The translations under genes and the position numbers were made by a program. The notes under the pieces are model-generated. The model made no database searches. It was given only the letters and a program-made list of their open reading frames with translations, and had not been told where the DNA came from. 43,098 bases of DNA, taken from contig KZ992487.1 of the NCBI GenBank assembly GCA_003614735.1, forward strand, positions 1 to 43,098, written 5' to 3'. Source of the DNA: Thamnocephalis sphaerospora. Lineage: Eukaryota > Zoopagomycota > Zoopagomycetes > Zoopagales > Sigmoideomycetaceae. Positions 31,219 to 42,726 of the stretch are shown piece by piece. Each line of letters begins with the position of its first letter. Position 1 is the first letter of the stretch.

Positions 31219-34200
31219 ATGCAGACGTGAGTACATGGCGGGGCTGCTGGTCAACTGGTGGCTGCCGCAGCCACTGCCGCAGCTGCAGTGACGGGCGCAG
31301 CTGGAGGAGCTATTGTTCTGGTGTGGTCGGCGGCCACGAGTACTAACACACGCGCACTGCGTCCATTTGTCTTGGCTGCGCAGTCTGGTCGACTCGAAAT
31401 CGATTGTGGCAGCGTCCACACATCGTCGGTTGCCTGGCAACCTGCATCTCTATGTGGTGCTGTTCCTTCCGCTCTATCCCATCTGGCTCTCTGTCTACGT
31501 GAGCGCCTACGAGCAGTTTCTCGGCTCGGAGGAATGGACCTTTTTGACCCTGGGCGGACTGATCACCATCAACCTGCTTACATTTCTGGTGGCGCAATGG
31601 AGCGTCACAGCGCGTGTGCGCATGACGTGTGTCAGCGTACGTGGTGGCCTGAGCGTGGTGTAGCGTTGCAGCGGCATAGCAACTGATGTGCTTGGCGCTA
31701 CTTAGGAGCCGGACGTTACCAAGGCCAATGTGATGCGTATTGTCCCGGTGGCACACAAAGGCAAAGGTACTCTTTGCAACATCGAGCACACTAAGGTGAT
31801 TACATCGTGAAGCGGTTGCTGGTGATGTTGACGGCGCGGTGCAGCAGCGGGTGGTGATGCAGTCAAGCTAACGGTCCGATGCTACGCGTAGAACGAAGTG
31901 TACTTTTTGCTGCATCAGAAAAAGTACATTTACGATTCGGATCGCAAAATGTTCCGCAAGATCACCTACCCTGCCGATGGGGGCATCACTATGGGCGAAA
32001 TGCAGCGCGCCAAGGGTCTTCACACCGCCAGCGTGCTGGAGCATGCTACCGAGACCTACGGACACAACCGGTAGGTATCGGGCACCGTGGCCAGGCAGCT
32101 ACAGGATGCCATCCTCTAACTTGGCCGCGCAACAGATTCGACATTCCGCTGCCCACCTTCCAGGAACTGTTCAAAGAGCACGCCGTAGCACCCTTTTTCG
32201 TCTTTCAGGTGTTTTGTGTTGGCCTATGGTGTCTGGACGAGTACTGGTACTATTCCATGTTCACCCTTGTCATGCTTGTCGGCTTTGAGTCGACTGTCGT
32301 CACACAGGTAGATTGAAGGAGGAATGGGGCACGTTGTCGAGTCAGAGATGGACTAACGCACTTGGCGTTCCGTTCCATGTAGCGACTTCGCACACTCAAG
32401 GAGTTTCGCACTTTTTCGCTTACGCCGTTCAAGATCAACGTGTACCGTCGCGAGCGCTGGGTTCAGATCAACTCGGATGAGCTGCTGCCTGGTGACGTGT
32501 GCTCTATCGGTGAGTCTGGCGTGTGCTGGCATGTGGTCGAAATGTAGTGCATGCTCACGCGTGGCCGAACGGATGCTAGTGCGCTCGGAGGGCGATATGG
32601 CAATTCCGTGCGACATGCTACTGCTGGACGGCGCCTGCATTGTGAACGAGGCCATGCTTTCCGGCGAGTCGACGCCGCAGGGCAAAGAGTCGATTGTACT
32701 GCGCGAGTCGCATGAGGTCCTAGATGCCAACGGTAACGACAGGGTGCACACGCTGTTTGGCGGCACAAAGGTGCTGCAGGTGAATCCGCCAACGACCGGC
32801 AGCCGGTGGAGCACGCCAGACGGTGGTTGCATCGCGTACGTGCTGCGCACTGGCTTTGGCACGTCGCAGGGCAAGCTTGTGCGCACCATGGTGTTCAATA
32901 CGGAGCATGTGTCAGCAAACAACATGGAGGCCTTTCTCTTTATCGGCTTCTTGCTCATTTTCGCCATTATCGCTGCCGGCTACGTCTGGGTCATCGGCAA
33001 GTCGCGATATGTGCGATGAAAGTGTGCAATAATCGTGATGTTTGCTTACACGGGCGACACACCGCCTTTAGGCTCACAGAATGAGGATCGCAAGCGCTCT
33101 AAGCTGGTGCTGGACTGTATTATGATCGTTACCTCTGTGGTTCCGCCGGAGCTGCCTATGGAATTGTCGCTGGCCGTAAACACTTCGTTGATTGCGCTTT
33201 CCAAGTATGGTACGCATCGCGCTGCCGTGACGCCATGTGCTGCGAACAGAAAACTCATGTTGTCCGTGTAGCTATCTATTGCACCGAGCCGTTCCGCATT
33301 CCATTCGCCGGCAAAGTGGATATTTGCTGCTTTGACAAAACCGGCACGTTGACTGGCGAGAACCTGGTGGTGGAAGGCGTTGGCGGTATTGGGTGAGTAT
33401 GGTTGGCCATGAACCGATGACACACCGTGCGTTTGCTAATCTGGCGGTCTTTGTCTAGTGATGAGCCCAAAGCACTTATCGCTGCTACCGACACACCGCA
33501 CAACACCATCATGGTTCTGGCTGCTGCTCAGGCGCTAGTGCAGCTGGATAAGGATATTATTGGTGACCCGATGGAAAAGGCTACGCTGGAGGCGATCCAT
33601 TGGAAGTTGGACAAAGGTAGGCATGCTGTGGACGTGCAGGATGCCATGCCAAGCTCCCAGTACGCTGATCTTCCTCTCACAATATTAGATACGGTCTCGC
33701 ATAAGGATGCGGCTGCCGCGGGCGGGCAACGTTCGCTCAAGATCCGCCGTCGTTTCCAGTTTAGCTCTGCGCTGAAACGGATGGCGACACTTTCTAGTAT
33801 TTCGGATCGCAAGGGCGTGCTGTTTGCTGCCGTAAAGGGTGCACCAGAAACGCTGCAGCACATGTATACCAACGTGCCGAGCTTCTACGAGGATACCTAC
33901 AAGTACTTTACACGCCGCGGTTCGCGCGTGCTTGCACTTGGCTTTAAGCTCATGGAGTCGACGGGCGATGTAAGTATGTCGAGCAGACACGCACGACACG
34001 TCAGCGACTAACTTGCACCCTGTTAGGTGAACAATGTGATGCGCGAATCGGTGGAGAGCGGACTGACGTTTGCTGGATTCCTCGTGTTCCATTGCCCGCT
34101 CAAGGAAGACTCGAAAAAGGCCGTTGACATGCTGAACAAGTCGGCACATCGTGTCGTCATGATTACCGGCGATAACCCGCTCACTGCCTGCCATGTGGCA

Positions 34201-36027
34201 AAGGAGCTGGACATTGTCGAGCGCAACGTGCTGATTCTGGACAAGGATGAAGACGATGAGACCGGCGAGACACTCGCCTGGCGTGCCATTGACGACTCGC
34301 ATCGCATCCCGGTGCCGGCGGACGGATCAGCCGGACTGGATGTTGCCTCGGTGAAGGACTACGATCTCTGTCTGACGGGTGGTGCGATTCGCATCATCCA
34401 GGGTCAGCCGATTATGCGTGATCTGCTGTCGCGTGCGTGGGTCTACGCGCGCGTTTCTCCTGGCCAAAAGGTATGGCACAGCTCCAGATTGCTGTCGACC
34501 CGTTCTTGGCGGTAATAGGCACTTGCTGACGCAGACGCTTGTGCATGCGCGCTGCAGGAGTACATTCTCACCAGCATGAAGGCACAAGGATACACGACGC
34601 TGATGTGCGGCGACGGTACCAATGATGTGGGCGCGCTCAAGCAATCGCACGTTGGCGTGGCTCTGCTGGACGGAAAGCCGGAGGACCTGGAGCGTATTGC
34701 CAAAAAGCAGCGTATCGAACGCTTCAAGCAGATGTACGAGCAGCAGTGTAAAATGGCAGAGCGCTTCAACATGCCACGCCCGCCACCACCACCGGCTATT
34801 GCACATCTCTACCCGAATGCTCAGCTGCAACAGAATGCAAACATGCAGGTACGTCGCAGGCATGCGGTTTTACAATGGATCAAAGCAGCTAACGGCGGTC
34901 CCACTGCAGGACCCGCGTGCTCGGGCGCAAGCGGCAGCGCAGCAGCGCATGGTAGGCGAAAAGCATAGATGCAAGAAGAAAGGGTCGAGTGCTAATGTAA
35001 CTTTGCAATGTGGCAATCTAGCAAAACGCTTCCTCCATGGCCGAGGGTCTGTTGGGCGATTTGGACGATGAGGCACCCACCATCAAGCTGGGCGATGCGT
35101 CAGTGGCCGCACCCTTCACTTCTAAGCTGTCGACGGTCATGTCGAGTATGTAGCGTGGCGATGCGCGTTGCTGCTGTTTGGTCGCTGACGTTGCCATGAT
35201 CCGTACTTGCTACAGTCTGCAATATTATCCGGCAGGGCCGGTGCACGCTCGTGGCCACACTGCAGATGTACAAGATCCTCGCGCTCAACTGTCTCATCTC
35301 AGCGTTCAGCCTCAGTGTGCTGTATCTGGACGGCATCAAGTATGGCGACTGGCAGGTGACCATTTCTGGCATGATGATGGCCGTTTGCTTCCTGTGTATC
35401 TCGCGTGCCAAGCCGCTCGAGTCGCTTTCGGAAAAGCGGCCACAGACCAACATTTTCAGCTGGTATCTCATGTCGTCGCTGCTCGGCCAGTTTGCGGTGC
35501 ACATTGCCTCTCTTGTGTATGTACTTGGTTTGTCCAAGTCCTACGAAAAGTACGTGTATGCTTAGTGAGGCATATTGTGCCATGACGCTTTTTGCGCCCA
35601 CGCTAGATACTTACCATGGTGTATTGCTTACCTCAGGCAGGGCAAGGTTGATCTGGACGGAGAGTTTGAGCCGACGCTGCTCAACTCGGCCATCTACCTG
35701 ATCTCGCTTTCGATGCAGGTGTCGACCTTTGCCATCAACTATCAGGGCCACCCATTCCGCGAAAGCCTCCGCGAAAACAAGACCCTTTACAACGGACTGG
35801 TTGTAGTGGGCGGCATCGCGCTGTGCGGTGCTGCCGAGGTGCTGCCGGATATGAACAACTGGCTGCAGCTGGTGCCGTTCCCGCGTGGCTTCTCTGAACG
35901 GCTTACGGCCGCCGTGGTGCTTGACTTTGGCGTTTCGTACGCGATCGAGCGCACCGCCAACTACCTGTTTTACGACTCGCGCCCTAAAGACATTGCGAGG
36001 CGCGAGGTGCAAGCTGGCAAGGCGTAA
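31219..36027 (+). CDS. SPF1: P5A-type ATPase Spf1 (ER transmembrane-helix dislocase)
   Basis: P5A ATPase of the ER membrane that extracts mistargeted tail-anchored and signal helices; yeast Spf1 is 1215 aa, this model 1213 aa. Sixteen exons: 31219-31226, 31384-31636, 31706-31795, 31892-32070, 32136-32307, 32393-32519, 32580-32996, 33072-33209, 33272-33392, 33459-33969, 34027-34470, 34558-34848, 34910-34951, 35022-35145, 35216-35549, 35637-36027. The first coding exon is only 8 nt. Motifs: [17 protein letters not shown], actuator SGES within [12 protein letters not shown]4 [10 protein letters not shown], phosphorylation loop [11 protein letters not shown] (Asp483), P-domain [10 protein letters not shown] and hinge [14 protein letters not shown]. 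About ten hydrophobic segments as expected. Intron 7 reads best as GC-AG (32997-33071); a GT-AG alternative (33011-33079) adds two residues. All other joins agree with the family by eye. Confidence 0.96.
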
Positions 36028-36386
36028 TGTCGCTATTTGTAGAACGAAGCTGTGCCAGAATAGCCATGCTGCTATTGGATAAAAGGCTGCCTTTTGTTCA
36101 TCCAACGGGAGCATGCAGGCAGTCAACGGCGAGCGGGCAAGCCTGCTCAACGCCTTTGTCCGTATGACAAATGCTCGGTGCACCGGCATCCTTTCTATCG
36201 CACTCGCATTGCCTTGTCCTGTACTCTTGCGCACCTCGAGCCTCACTACCTGGTTTTAGTATTCTCTCTACGTTGACCGCGCAGAGTGGTAGGAATCTCA
36301 AAAACAAGGCGGCGACTGCTTTATCCTTCAGTTCTGTCCACCCTGCTGTAGAGGGCACACGAAGCAAAGCGCTGTTCCACGCTGCC
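36028..36386. other. Intergenic region upstream of the F-box gene
   Basis: SPF1 3' end and F-box gene leader. The F-box frame is open up to an upstream ATG at 36171, so part of this interval could be coding. Confidence 0.4.
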
Positions 36387-38123
36387 ATGCAGTACCTGCC
36401 AAACGAAATACTTGATCATCTTATTGAATTGATTGTCGATGAAGCGACTCTAGTGCGGCTCTCTTGCACCTCTAGAAAGTGTCACAAGCACGTATCTGGC
36501 CGAAACAAACTATGGCGGCGGTATTTTGAGGCGCAGTTTCCGCACCACGACGTCAATGAGTATAGGTGGCGGAATTGGCATTTGCGAAAACAGAAGATGG
36601 ACAGCAAGAATGGAAGCGTGCATGGCGAGGTCGATGAGGCGAGCACCGACAGCGTTCGTAGCGTCTCCGTACGCAATGTCAACCGCAAAGCACACAGCAA
36701 GGCCAGCAGTAGCAGTGACGTTGAGTCTATTGGCACTGTCGCTGTTAGCGAGCCATTGAGCTTACGTCAGCGATACGAAATCGATTGGTTTCACGCCTAT
36801 TGCTGTCGCCGGTCCACTGAATACCGTTGGCGCACAGGAAAATACAAGATATACAAGCCCAACGGCGTCAAGTCTCGTAGTCTTGGTGTAAAAACCGGCT
36901 TGCCTGGCAGTCGCCTCCAAAGCATTTTGCTCACACCCAGAGAGACATCTCCAAAAAGCACCGTGGTTGCATCTCAGTGGATTCGAAAGCCAGGAGAATT
37001 ACCGATATGGGTTCTGGAGCAGATAAACTGGGGCAACATGGCGACCAATAATGTAAAGATTGAAGGCATCTGGTGGTCCGACATGTATCTGATTGTTAGG
37101 ATTGCAGAGCTCAATGCGGATCGATCGGTTTCTCGCATATCCTCGCTGTGCAGCTGGCATTTCAATGGGCTTCACATACAGCCAAACGTGATCATCCAAA
37201 AGCGGCAGATAACCAGCGTTAGTATATATCGCAGCTGGCTCGTAGCGCAGTACTACCTTACTCCCAGGACCCACCAGTATCAGACGGTGCTGTGCAATCT
37301 CAACAAGCGCACCATCTGCCAGGATATTTTGGGGAACAAGACATACTGCTGCATCCAGCGGGCCACAAACACCTGCGCGCACATCATTTGCGCGCATCGT
37401 GCAGCGACTACGGCCAAGCAAGCTACTCTCATCTGCAATCTCTGGGAAATCGTGCCCAGTCGGCCGGGAGTGTTCTACAACAAAGCCTCGAGTGCGGTGA
37501 AGATGATGAGCGGAACAGATGTCAAGGCGCAACGCATCGACGACAAACGATTTGTTTTGTGGTCAGATTTCAACGGTGAAAGTCCGTCCACCAGCAGCCT
37601 AGTGCTGCTGGAATTAACCGACAATCAAGAGCCGATTGAGATGGAAACGAAATGGTCAAAAAACGCAGCACTCTTTGATCTACAGCCAATAGTGTCCCGC
37701 AATATGTTGGCTGCAACTCGGGCAAATAACGTTACCGTGTTGCAGAGCCTGGAGGACGGTTCTACAGTGCAACGCGTGCATCTTAGTTGTTGGAAACACA
37801 GCGGTCTCTATCCGCTGGACAATCAGTGGGCGAAGATGACCGACGAAAACACAGAAAGCGCACAGGCAGTGTCTATTCCGAAAATATCCATCTACGCCGA
37901 GCAAGTGTCATCGCCAACAGCCGCGTTATTTCGTGATGGTCAGAGTGTTACGTTGGTGGACTACAGCAAAAGCCCGGCATCAAAGCGCGTACAATCAAAA
38001 GTACCGCCAGACAATTTACCGATGCAGCCGGTTAAAAGCGCATCATTCGTTGCACGTTCGATGAAGAAGATGAGCCTTGTCGGTCGCGCCATCACATTTC
38101 CTTTGGGCCAAGCAAAGCGGTAG
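36387..38123 (+). CDS. F-box protein
   Basis: Single exon of 578 aa from the ATG at 36387. The N-terminus is an F-box (about residues 1-48): LPNEILDHLIELIVDEATLV then RLSCTSRKCHKHVSG and LWRRYFEAQFP, which would bind Skp1 in an SCF ubiquitin ligase. The rest has no repeat I can name; a stretch of beta-strand-like segments with alternating hydrophobics (about 200-520) could be a degenerate propeller that picks the substrate. A Lys/Ser-rich region sits around residues 75-115. An upstream in-frame ATG at 36171 would add 72 residues with a hydrophobic, Ser-rich character unlike an F-box protein, so the downstream start is preferred because the F-box begins right there. Function beyond the F-box is unknown. 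Confidence 0.78.
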   Translation: MQYLPNEILDHLIELIVDEATLVRLSCTSRKCHKHVSGRNKLWRRYFEAQFPHHDVNEYRWRNWHLRKQKMDSKNGSVHGEVDEASTDSVRSVSVRNVNRKAHSKASSSSDVESIGTVAVSEPLSLRQRYEIDWFHAYCCRRSTEYRWRTGKYKIYKPNGVKSRSLGVKTGLPGSRLQSILLTPRETSPKSTVVASQWIRKPGELPIWVLEQINWGNMATNNVKIEGIWWSDMYLIVRIAELNADRSVSRISSLCSWHFNGLHIQPNVIIQKRQITSVSIYRSWLVAQYYLTPRTHQYQTVLCNLNKRTICQDILGNKTYCCIQRATNTCAHIICAHRAATTAKQATLICNLWEIVPSRPGVFYNKASSAVKMMSGTDVKAQRIDDKRFVLWSDFNGESPSTSSLVLLELTDNQEPIEMETKWSKNAALFDLQPIVSRNMLAATRANNVTVLQSLEDGSTVQRVHLSCWKHSGLYPLDNQWAKMTDENTESAQAVSIPKISIYAEQVSSPTAALFRDGQSVTLVDYSKSPASKRVQSKVPPDNLPMQPVKSASFVARSMKKMSLVGRAITFPLGQAKR

Positions 38124-38381
38124 CCATTGCAGCCTACTGGTGCTAGCGTGCGCTAAATTGCATTGAATAGGCATATAGTGATGATCTGACACTTCCACTG
38201 TTGTGCCCTTTACACTGGTGGCAATGGCGGTGACTGCGATTGCGCCAGGCTCCACTCGACAGCATGCCATATTACATCGCCAATTGTTCAGTTCCACTGC
38301 CTATGCAAAATTTCCACGTATTTTATCGCAGCCAGGTAGACAAAAACAGGCGCTAGTCCTGTGGCACATCAATGTTGCGGC

Positions 38382-40706
38382 TTAAATGTCGCGGTCCAGA
38401 TACGACTGAATGAAGCCGGGCAGATCGGCCGAGTACTCCTTGAGCACCACGTTGTCGTTCTCCAGAAAAGTGTTTGCCTGCAGCAGCAGCTTGCGCGGCT
38501 GCTTCTTGGCCAGAACGATCTTGCGGTACGGCAGCCATTCATCTGGCACGGCTGTGACACGATCGTACAGCGCCTTGCCGCCCTCAGCATCGCCGGTCGC
38601 CTTGTAGACCTGCAGCTGCGTGAGGAACCGGCCAATGGCGGGCAGACCGACACTGCGGATCTTGCTGCGATCCAGCGTGACACGCAGGTCATCGCCGGCA
38701 TCGCCGTGCGGGCCAATGGTGACAAGACCTTCACCGGCGTCCAGCAGCACGCGAGTGATGGCATAGCGGGCCTGCACGTGGGCCTGGCCCCACTTGCGCG
38801 CTTCGGGGTCGTAGAATTCCAGTCCGACCAGACCGGCACGGCACATCTGCAGCCAGCCAACGTACATGATGTCCTCAGCTAGACCCTCCTCGGGTGTCTT
38901 GTCTGTGTGCCCGAAAATGGCGAGCATGTCCGTGTCGGTAGAGAGGAACATGGCCACCGACTCGGCGCGGCACTCTTCGTAAGAGGCAGCGATGGCCTTG
39001 AAGCGCGAGCCCCAGGTCTCGCCCGGCCCATACCAGTGTTCGACCGGACGGCCTGTGAGCGGATTGGTAGGCGGGTTGTCGCGCGGAAAGTTGGTCTGAC
39101 CGTCCTTATCCTCCTGCAGCAGCTTGCCGGTGCCGTGACCGAGCAGCTCGTGAATGCCCACCTGCACCTCGAATGCGGGGCCGCGCAGCTTCTCAAAGAG
39201 CTCGCGGTCGGCATCACTGAGGAACGGCAGCACTTCCTTGGGCGCCTTGGCGTTAAGCACGTTGCCCAGCGACACATTCTTGAAGCCAAAGGTCTGGCGA
39301 ATGTCGTCGTAGTTGGGAATATTGATACCAGCGGGCACACCGCCAGTGGCAAAGGTGAGCACCTCGAGCGAGGTAAAGTCCGGCTTGTGGAACTTGTCCT
39401 TTTCAAAGTCTGGGCCCCATGGCAGCTTTGGAATGAACGCCGGCGCAGCATTCACCAGCTGCTCAAACTTGCGCGTCATCTCCTTGTTGACGACCGCGAC
39501 AAAGCCCTCCCACTCGGCGCGCACACCGGCCGGATCGCGATACGACTCGACAAAGCCAATGTTGGACTCTACCACCGGGCCAACGTCGCGGATCCACTCG
39601 CGCTGCGAGTCTTTATGTTCATCGATGGAACCGGTGGTGAAGTGGCGCACATAGTGCTCCATCATGCGGCGCTGGTGGTCGTTGGCCGCGTTTTCGCCGG
39701 CAATGCGCAGCTCTGCGGCGACAGCCGCCATCTGCTGATGGTAGTCGCCGTAGGCAAGCAGGATGGTGCGGCCGTCGTAGGTATGGCGCTCCGGCTCAGC
39801 ATCGTGCTGGCTGGAGGCAATACGCAGCACCAGTGTGCCATCGTCCTGTTTGAACAGCCTGGTGTTGAGCGGATCCATCTGGCGTGACTCGCAAAAGGAC
39901 TGCACCACCTTGATGTCGTCCTTGGTCACATTGGGCGAGTAATAGTGCGTGATGTGACCCTCATCCGGATAGCCGAGCAGCGTTCCGGCGGCTGGCGTCA
40001 CGCTGTAGATCTCATCGGCCAACTTGTCAAACAGCGGCAGCGCCTCGGCATGACGCGGACTGGCCGCCACCAGTCGGCGGAACGCATCACGCGACAGACG
40101 CGGCACAAACTTGACATCGCCAAACGACTTGAAGTTGGCAAGGTTGGACAAGACCTGAACCGTGTACTCGAGCGCCGACTCGAACGCATCCTCGTCAAGC
40201 TCAGCGGCACTGCGAAGCGCAGCCAGGTCGGCCAGCTGGCGTGGCTGCTCTGCAGAGGCGCTGAACACAGTGCGCAGCAGATCAAACAGTGCACTGCTAT
40301 GCGGAGTGGTCTGCTCCAGAATTACACGCGCGCCCAGCCAGGATGCGCGCGCAATGTGGTGCGCATACCGCTTCTCGCGGTCCGTCAGCGTATCAAAGTG
40401 CTCGCGAATGACGAGCGGGCAGATGGGTGCCTTTTGGTCGGCATAGTAGTGTGAGATGGGGTTGGGATTACTGCCGATAGTCATGGTGGCGTAGGTGCGC
40501 GGTAGCACGGTGACTGCGCGAAGGAAGCCTGGTGCAAGACGAAGCGGCAGGGAGGTGCTGCTGCTGCTGCTGCTGGCGCGTGCAAGTGCTGGAACGGTGT
40601 AGTGGCGTAGAGCGATGCCAGCAAAGCGTGGATGAGTTGGCCGTAGGCGGATATTGCGTGCGACACGGGAAGCGGTGGAAGCGGTGTGGAGGGCCGAGGA
40701 CAGCAT
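38382..40706 (-). CDS. Dipeptidyl peptidase III
   Basis: Zinc exopeptidase of family M49 that removes dipeptides from oligopeptides. Single exon, 774 aa from ATG 40706. Zinc site HELLGH at residues 519-524, with the third ligand Glu in EECRAES (about 577), spacing as in human DPP III (450/455/508). Other family segments include FGFKNVSLGNVLNAK and WYGPGETWGSRF. Residues 1-74 precede the usual start: they contain no Asp or Glu, 11 Arg and many Ser/Ala, and look like a mitochondrial targeting sequence. Met75 (codon at 40484) begins MTIGSNPN, close to the usual cytosolic N-terminus. A TTATAA motif sits about 20 nt upstream of the first ATG. Identification is very secure; localisation is inferred. 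Confidence 0.96.
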   Translation of the reverse strand: MLSSALHTASTASRVARNIRLRPTHPRFAGIALRHYTVPALARASSSSSSTSLPLRLAPGFLRAVTVLPRTYATMTIGSNPNPISHYYADQKAPICPLVIREHFDTLTDREKRYAHHIARASWLGARVILEQTTPHSSALFDLLRTVFSASAEQPRQLADLAALRSAAELDEDAFESALEYTVQVLSNLANFKSFGDVKFVPRLSRDAFRRLVAASPRHAEALPLFDKLADEIYSVTPAAGTLLGYPDEGHITHYYSPNVTKDDIKVVQSFCESRQMDPLNTRLFKQDDGTLVLRIASSQHDAEPERHTYDGRTILLAYGDYHQQMAAVAAELRIAGENAANDHQRRMMEHYVRHFTTGSIDEHKDSQREWIRDVGPVVESNIGFVESYRDPAGVRAEWEGFVAVVNKEMTRKFEQLVNAAPAFIPKLPWGPDFEKDKFHKPDFTSLEVLTFATGGVPAGINIPNYDDIRQTFGFKNVSLGNVLNAKAPKEVLPFLSDADRELFEKLRGPAFEVQVGIHELLGHGTGKLLQEDKDGQTNFPRDNPPTNPLTGRPVEHWYGPGETWGSRFKAIAASYEECRAESVAMFLSTDTDMLAIFGHTDKTPEEGLAEDIMYVGWLQMCRAGLVGLEFYDPEARKWGQAHVQARYAITRVLLDAGEGLVTIGPHGDAGDDLRVTLDRSKIRSVGLPAIGRFLTQLQVYKATGDAEGGKALYDRVTAVPDEWLPYRKIVLAKKQPRKLLLQANTFLENDNVVLKEYSADLPGFIQSYLDRDI

Positions 40707-41040
40707 AGAGCGGAGCAGGCGAGCTTATAAACCGGGCGACAGGTGGATGACGTGGCAAGAATTGCGGCAAGCGTGGCGTAGTGAGAGTGAGCGTGTGTGT
40801 GCCACGTTCTACAATATCACAACAGGTTTACATGCGCCATCCTAGCCAGCAGAGCCGGTGGATATCCACAGCTGGCTCCTACAAGGCCTTTTAGCATGCC
40901 ACCTGCATACTGCTAGCTCACACGAGAACACGAATAAATGCTGGACGCAAGGTTTAATCTGGCACTGGCCGCCAGTGGACGCAGCAGGCATGGGATAACG
41001 CAAGGTACAGCAGCGTATAAGGTCCACTTGCTGGAAGCGG
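40707..41040. other. Intergenic region between DPP III and INO1
   Basis: 334 bp containing the DPP III promoter and the INO1 3' end, both minus strand. A TTATAA motif at about 40725-40730 is the only element noted. Confidence 0.45.
40725..40730 (-). promoter_or_regulatory. Candidate TATA element close to the DPP III start
   Basis: TTATAA only about 20 nt upstream of the first ATG. At typical TATA-to-start distances transcription would begin at or after that ATG, which would favour the internal Met75 start; a farther start site would include both. Confidence 0.35.
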
Positions 41041-42726
41041 TTAGTGGAACGCCTTGTGCTCCAGCAGCATCTCGTTCTGCGGCGGCAAACCGACAAACGC
41101 GCGGAACACGTTTTCCATGGCCGTACGCTGCTTGCTGAGCGCATTCACCACCGGAGTGCCGTTGGGGACCATGGGCGCCTTGAGCATGTACGAGAGAATG
41201 GACAGCACCGAGTGGAAGGGCGCGTACTCGGCCATCTCGCCGGTGCGGAACTGCACGCGCGTCATCAGCTCGGTGACTAGCACCAGGTCGATGATGAGCG
41301 GCGAGGCCAGCAGCGAGTCCTCGCACGTGTTGTACAGCGAGATGGTGTTGCGGCCACCCATGAAAATCTCGCTGACATACTCGTCCAGCGCGCGCTTGGA
41401 GTCGCCCACGGCCGGCACGTACTTGATGACGACAACGTGGTCCGGGTGCTCGCCCTTGCGGTAGAGCAGGTGGTTGGCAGCCACCATATCGTCCACCACG
41501 TTGGACTTTGAGATCTCCTTGGAACGGAACTGCTGCGGCGCCGACAGGTTCTTGCCGTCGTTGTTGCCGAGATGGTTGTAGCTGGTGATGCCGACGGGCT
41601 TGATGCCGGCATTCACCAAAAAGTCAACCAGCACCGACTTCATCTTGGTCTGGCCGCTCTTAAAGTCGTCGCCGCCAATGTGCACGCGCTTGCGCTCGGC
41701 CAGCTCCACCACGCCTGGCACAAATGTGTTTTGCGGACTGCCGTTGATGAACGGCGTGCCCTCAAGGATGGCAGCCAGCGCAAAGACCGTGGACGGCGCC
41801 ACCTCCTCGTGACCGGCCTCGACGGCGCGCAGCAGATTGTCGGCCGTGTCGTTGATGCCCGGCAAAACGCTGGCAAAGCGCTCGGTGTTGGCGGTCCAAA
41901 TGATCACCACGCGGTCCAGATCGTTGGCACGGCGGAACTCGCGAATGTCCGCACGGATGCGCTCCAGATGCTCGGCCTTGGTGCCAGGCAGCACGTTGTC
42001 GGCGCGATCTTCCTGGTTGGCCGCAATAAAGTCCGGATAGTAGATGGACGGCAGCGGCTTGTACTGAGCAAGCTCATCGCGCAGCTGGCGCTGCAGGTCA
42101 TAGTCGAGCACCTTGGCACGCTCCATGGCGTCGGCGATGTTGGCCGAGTTGATGTCCCAGCCGCCGAGCACCAGGTCGTTCGGGTTGACCATGGGCAGAA
42201 TGTCACGGAACGGGATGTACACATCCTGGCCGTTGGCATCAACGCCCAGCTTGAGCGTGGATGCCTGCACCACAGAGCCGTAGTAGTTGGGCGTACGCAC
42301 ACCTTCCTTGGTGCGCCACTGCACGTTGCGACGGTTGGCAACAATGCTAGCGGTCAAGGTGGAGCCGTTGTTGCCACCCCAGCCGACCATCATCAGGCTG
42401 TGCACGAAAACACCGCAAGATACAGTTAGCAAATGCAATTATGGTAGCATGCGTGTCACAACATCAACTTTTCCCCGCTGCCACGCGACTACTCACCCGA
42501 CCTTGGGCACTTTGGCCTCAGTCTTGAAGTGGTAGATTGTCTCGGTGGGCGTGGCGGTGACATTGCCATTCGCGTCACGGTCAATGCGCGTGTTCTGGTA
42601 GGTGTACTCGGACAGAATGTGGTCATCCGTGTACTGGACGTTCGGCGCGTTGACCTTGAATTTGAGCGCGGCAGCGCCGTTGGCGGCACCGTTGGCGGCA
42701 CCATTGTTGAAATTAGCGGGCGGCAT
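41041..42726 (-). CDS. INO1: Inositol-3-phosphate synthase
   Basis: Converts glucose-6-phosphate to 1D-myo-inositol-3-phosphate with bound NAD, the first and rate-limiting step of inositol and phosphatidylinositol synthesis. Two exons: 42726-42497 and 42397-41041 (intron 42496-42398, phase 2, GTGAGT...CACAG), product 528 aa against 533 in yeast. The NAD loop [10 protein letters not shown] follows the junction. Other family blocks: [26 protein letters not shown]-like [46 protein letters not shown], then [13 protein letters not shown] and [14 protein letters not shown]. The N-terminus has an Ala/Asn/Gly-rich stretch before the conserved [13 protein letters not shown]. Starts 158 bp from a divergent open frame. 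I see no clear UASINO element in that gap. Confidence 0.98.

Noticed and set aside
36171-36386. Upstream ATG of the F-box gene
   Set aside because: It would add a hydrophobic Ser-rich leader unlike F-box proteins; the F-box itself starts at Met 36387. Not fully excluded.
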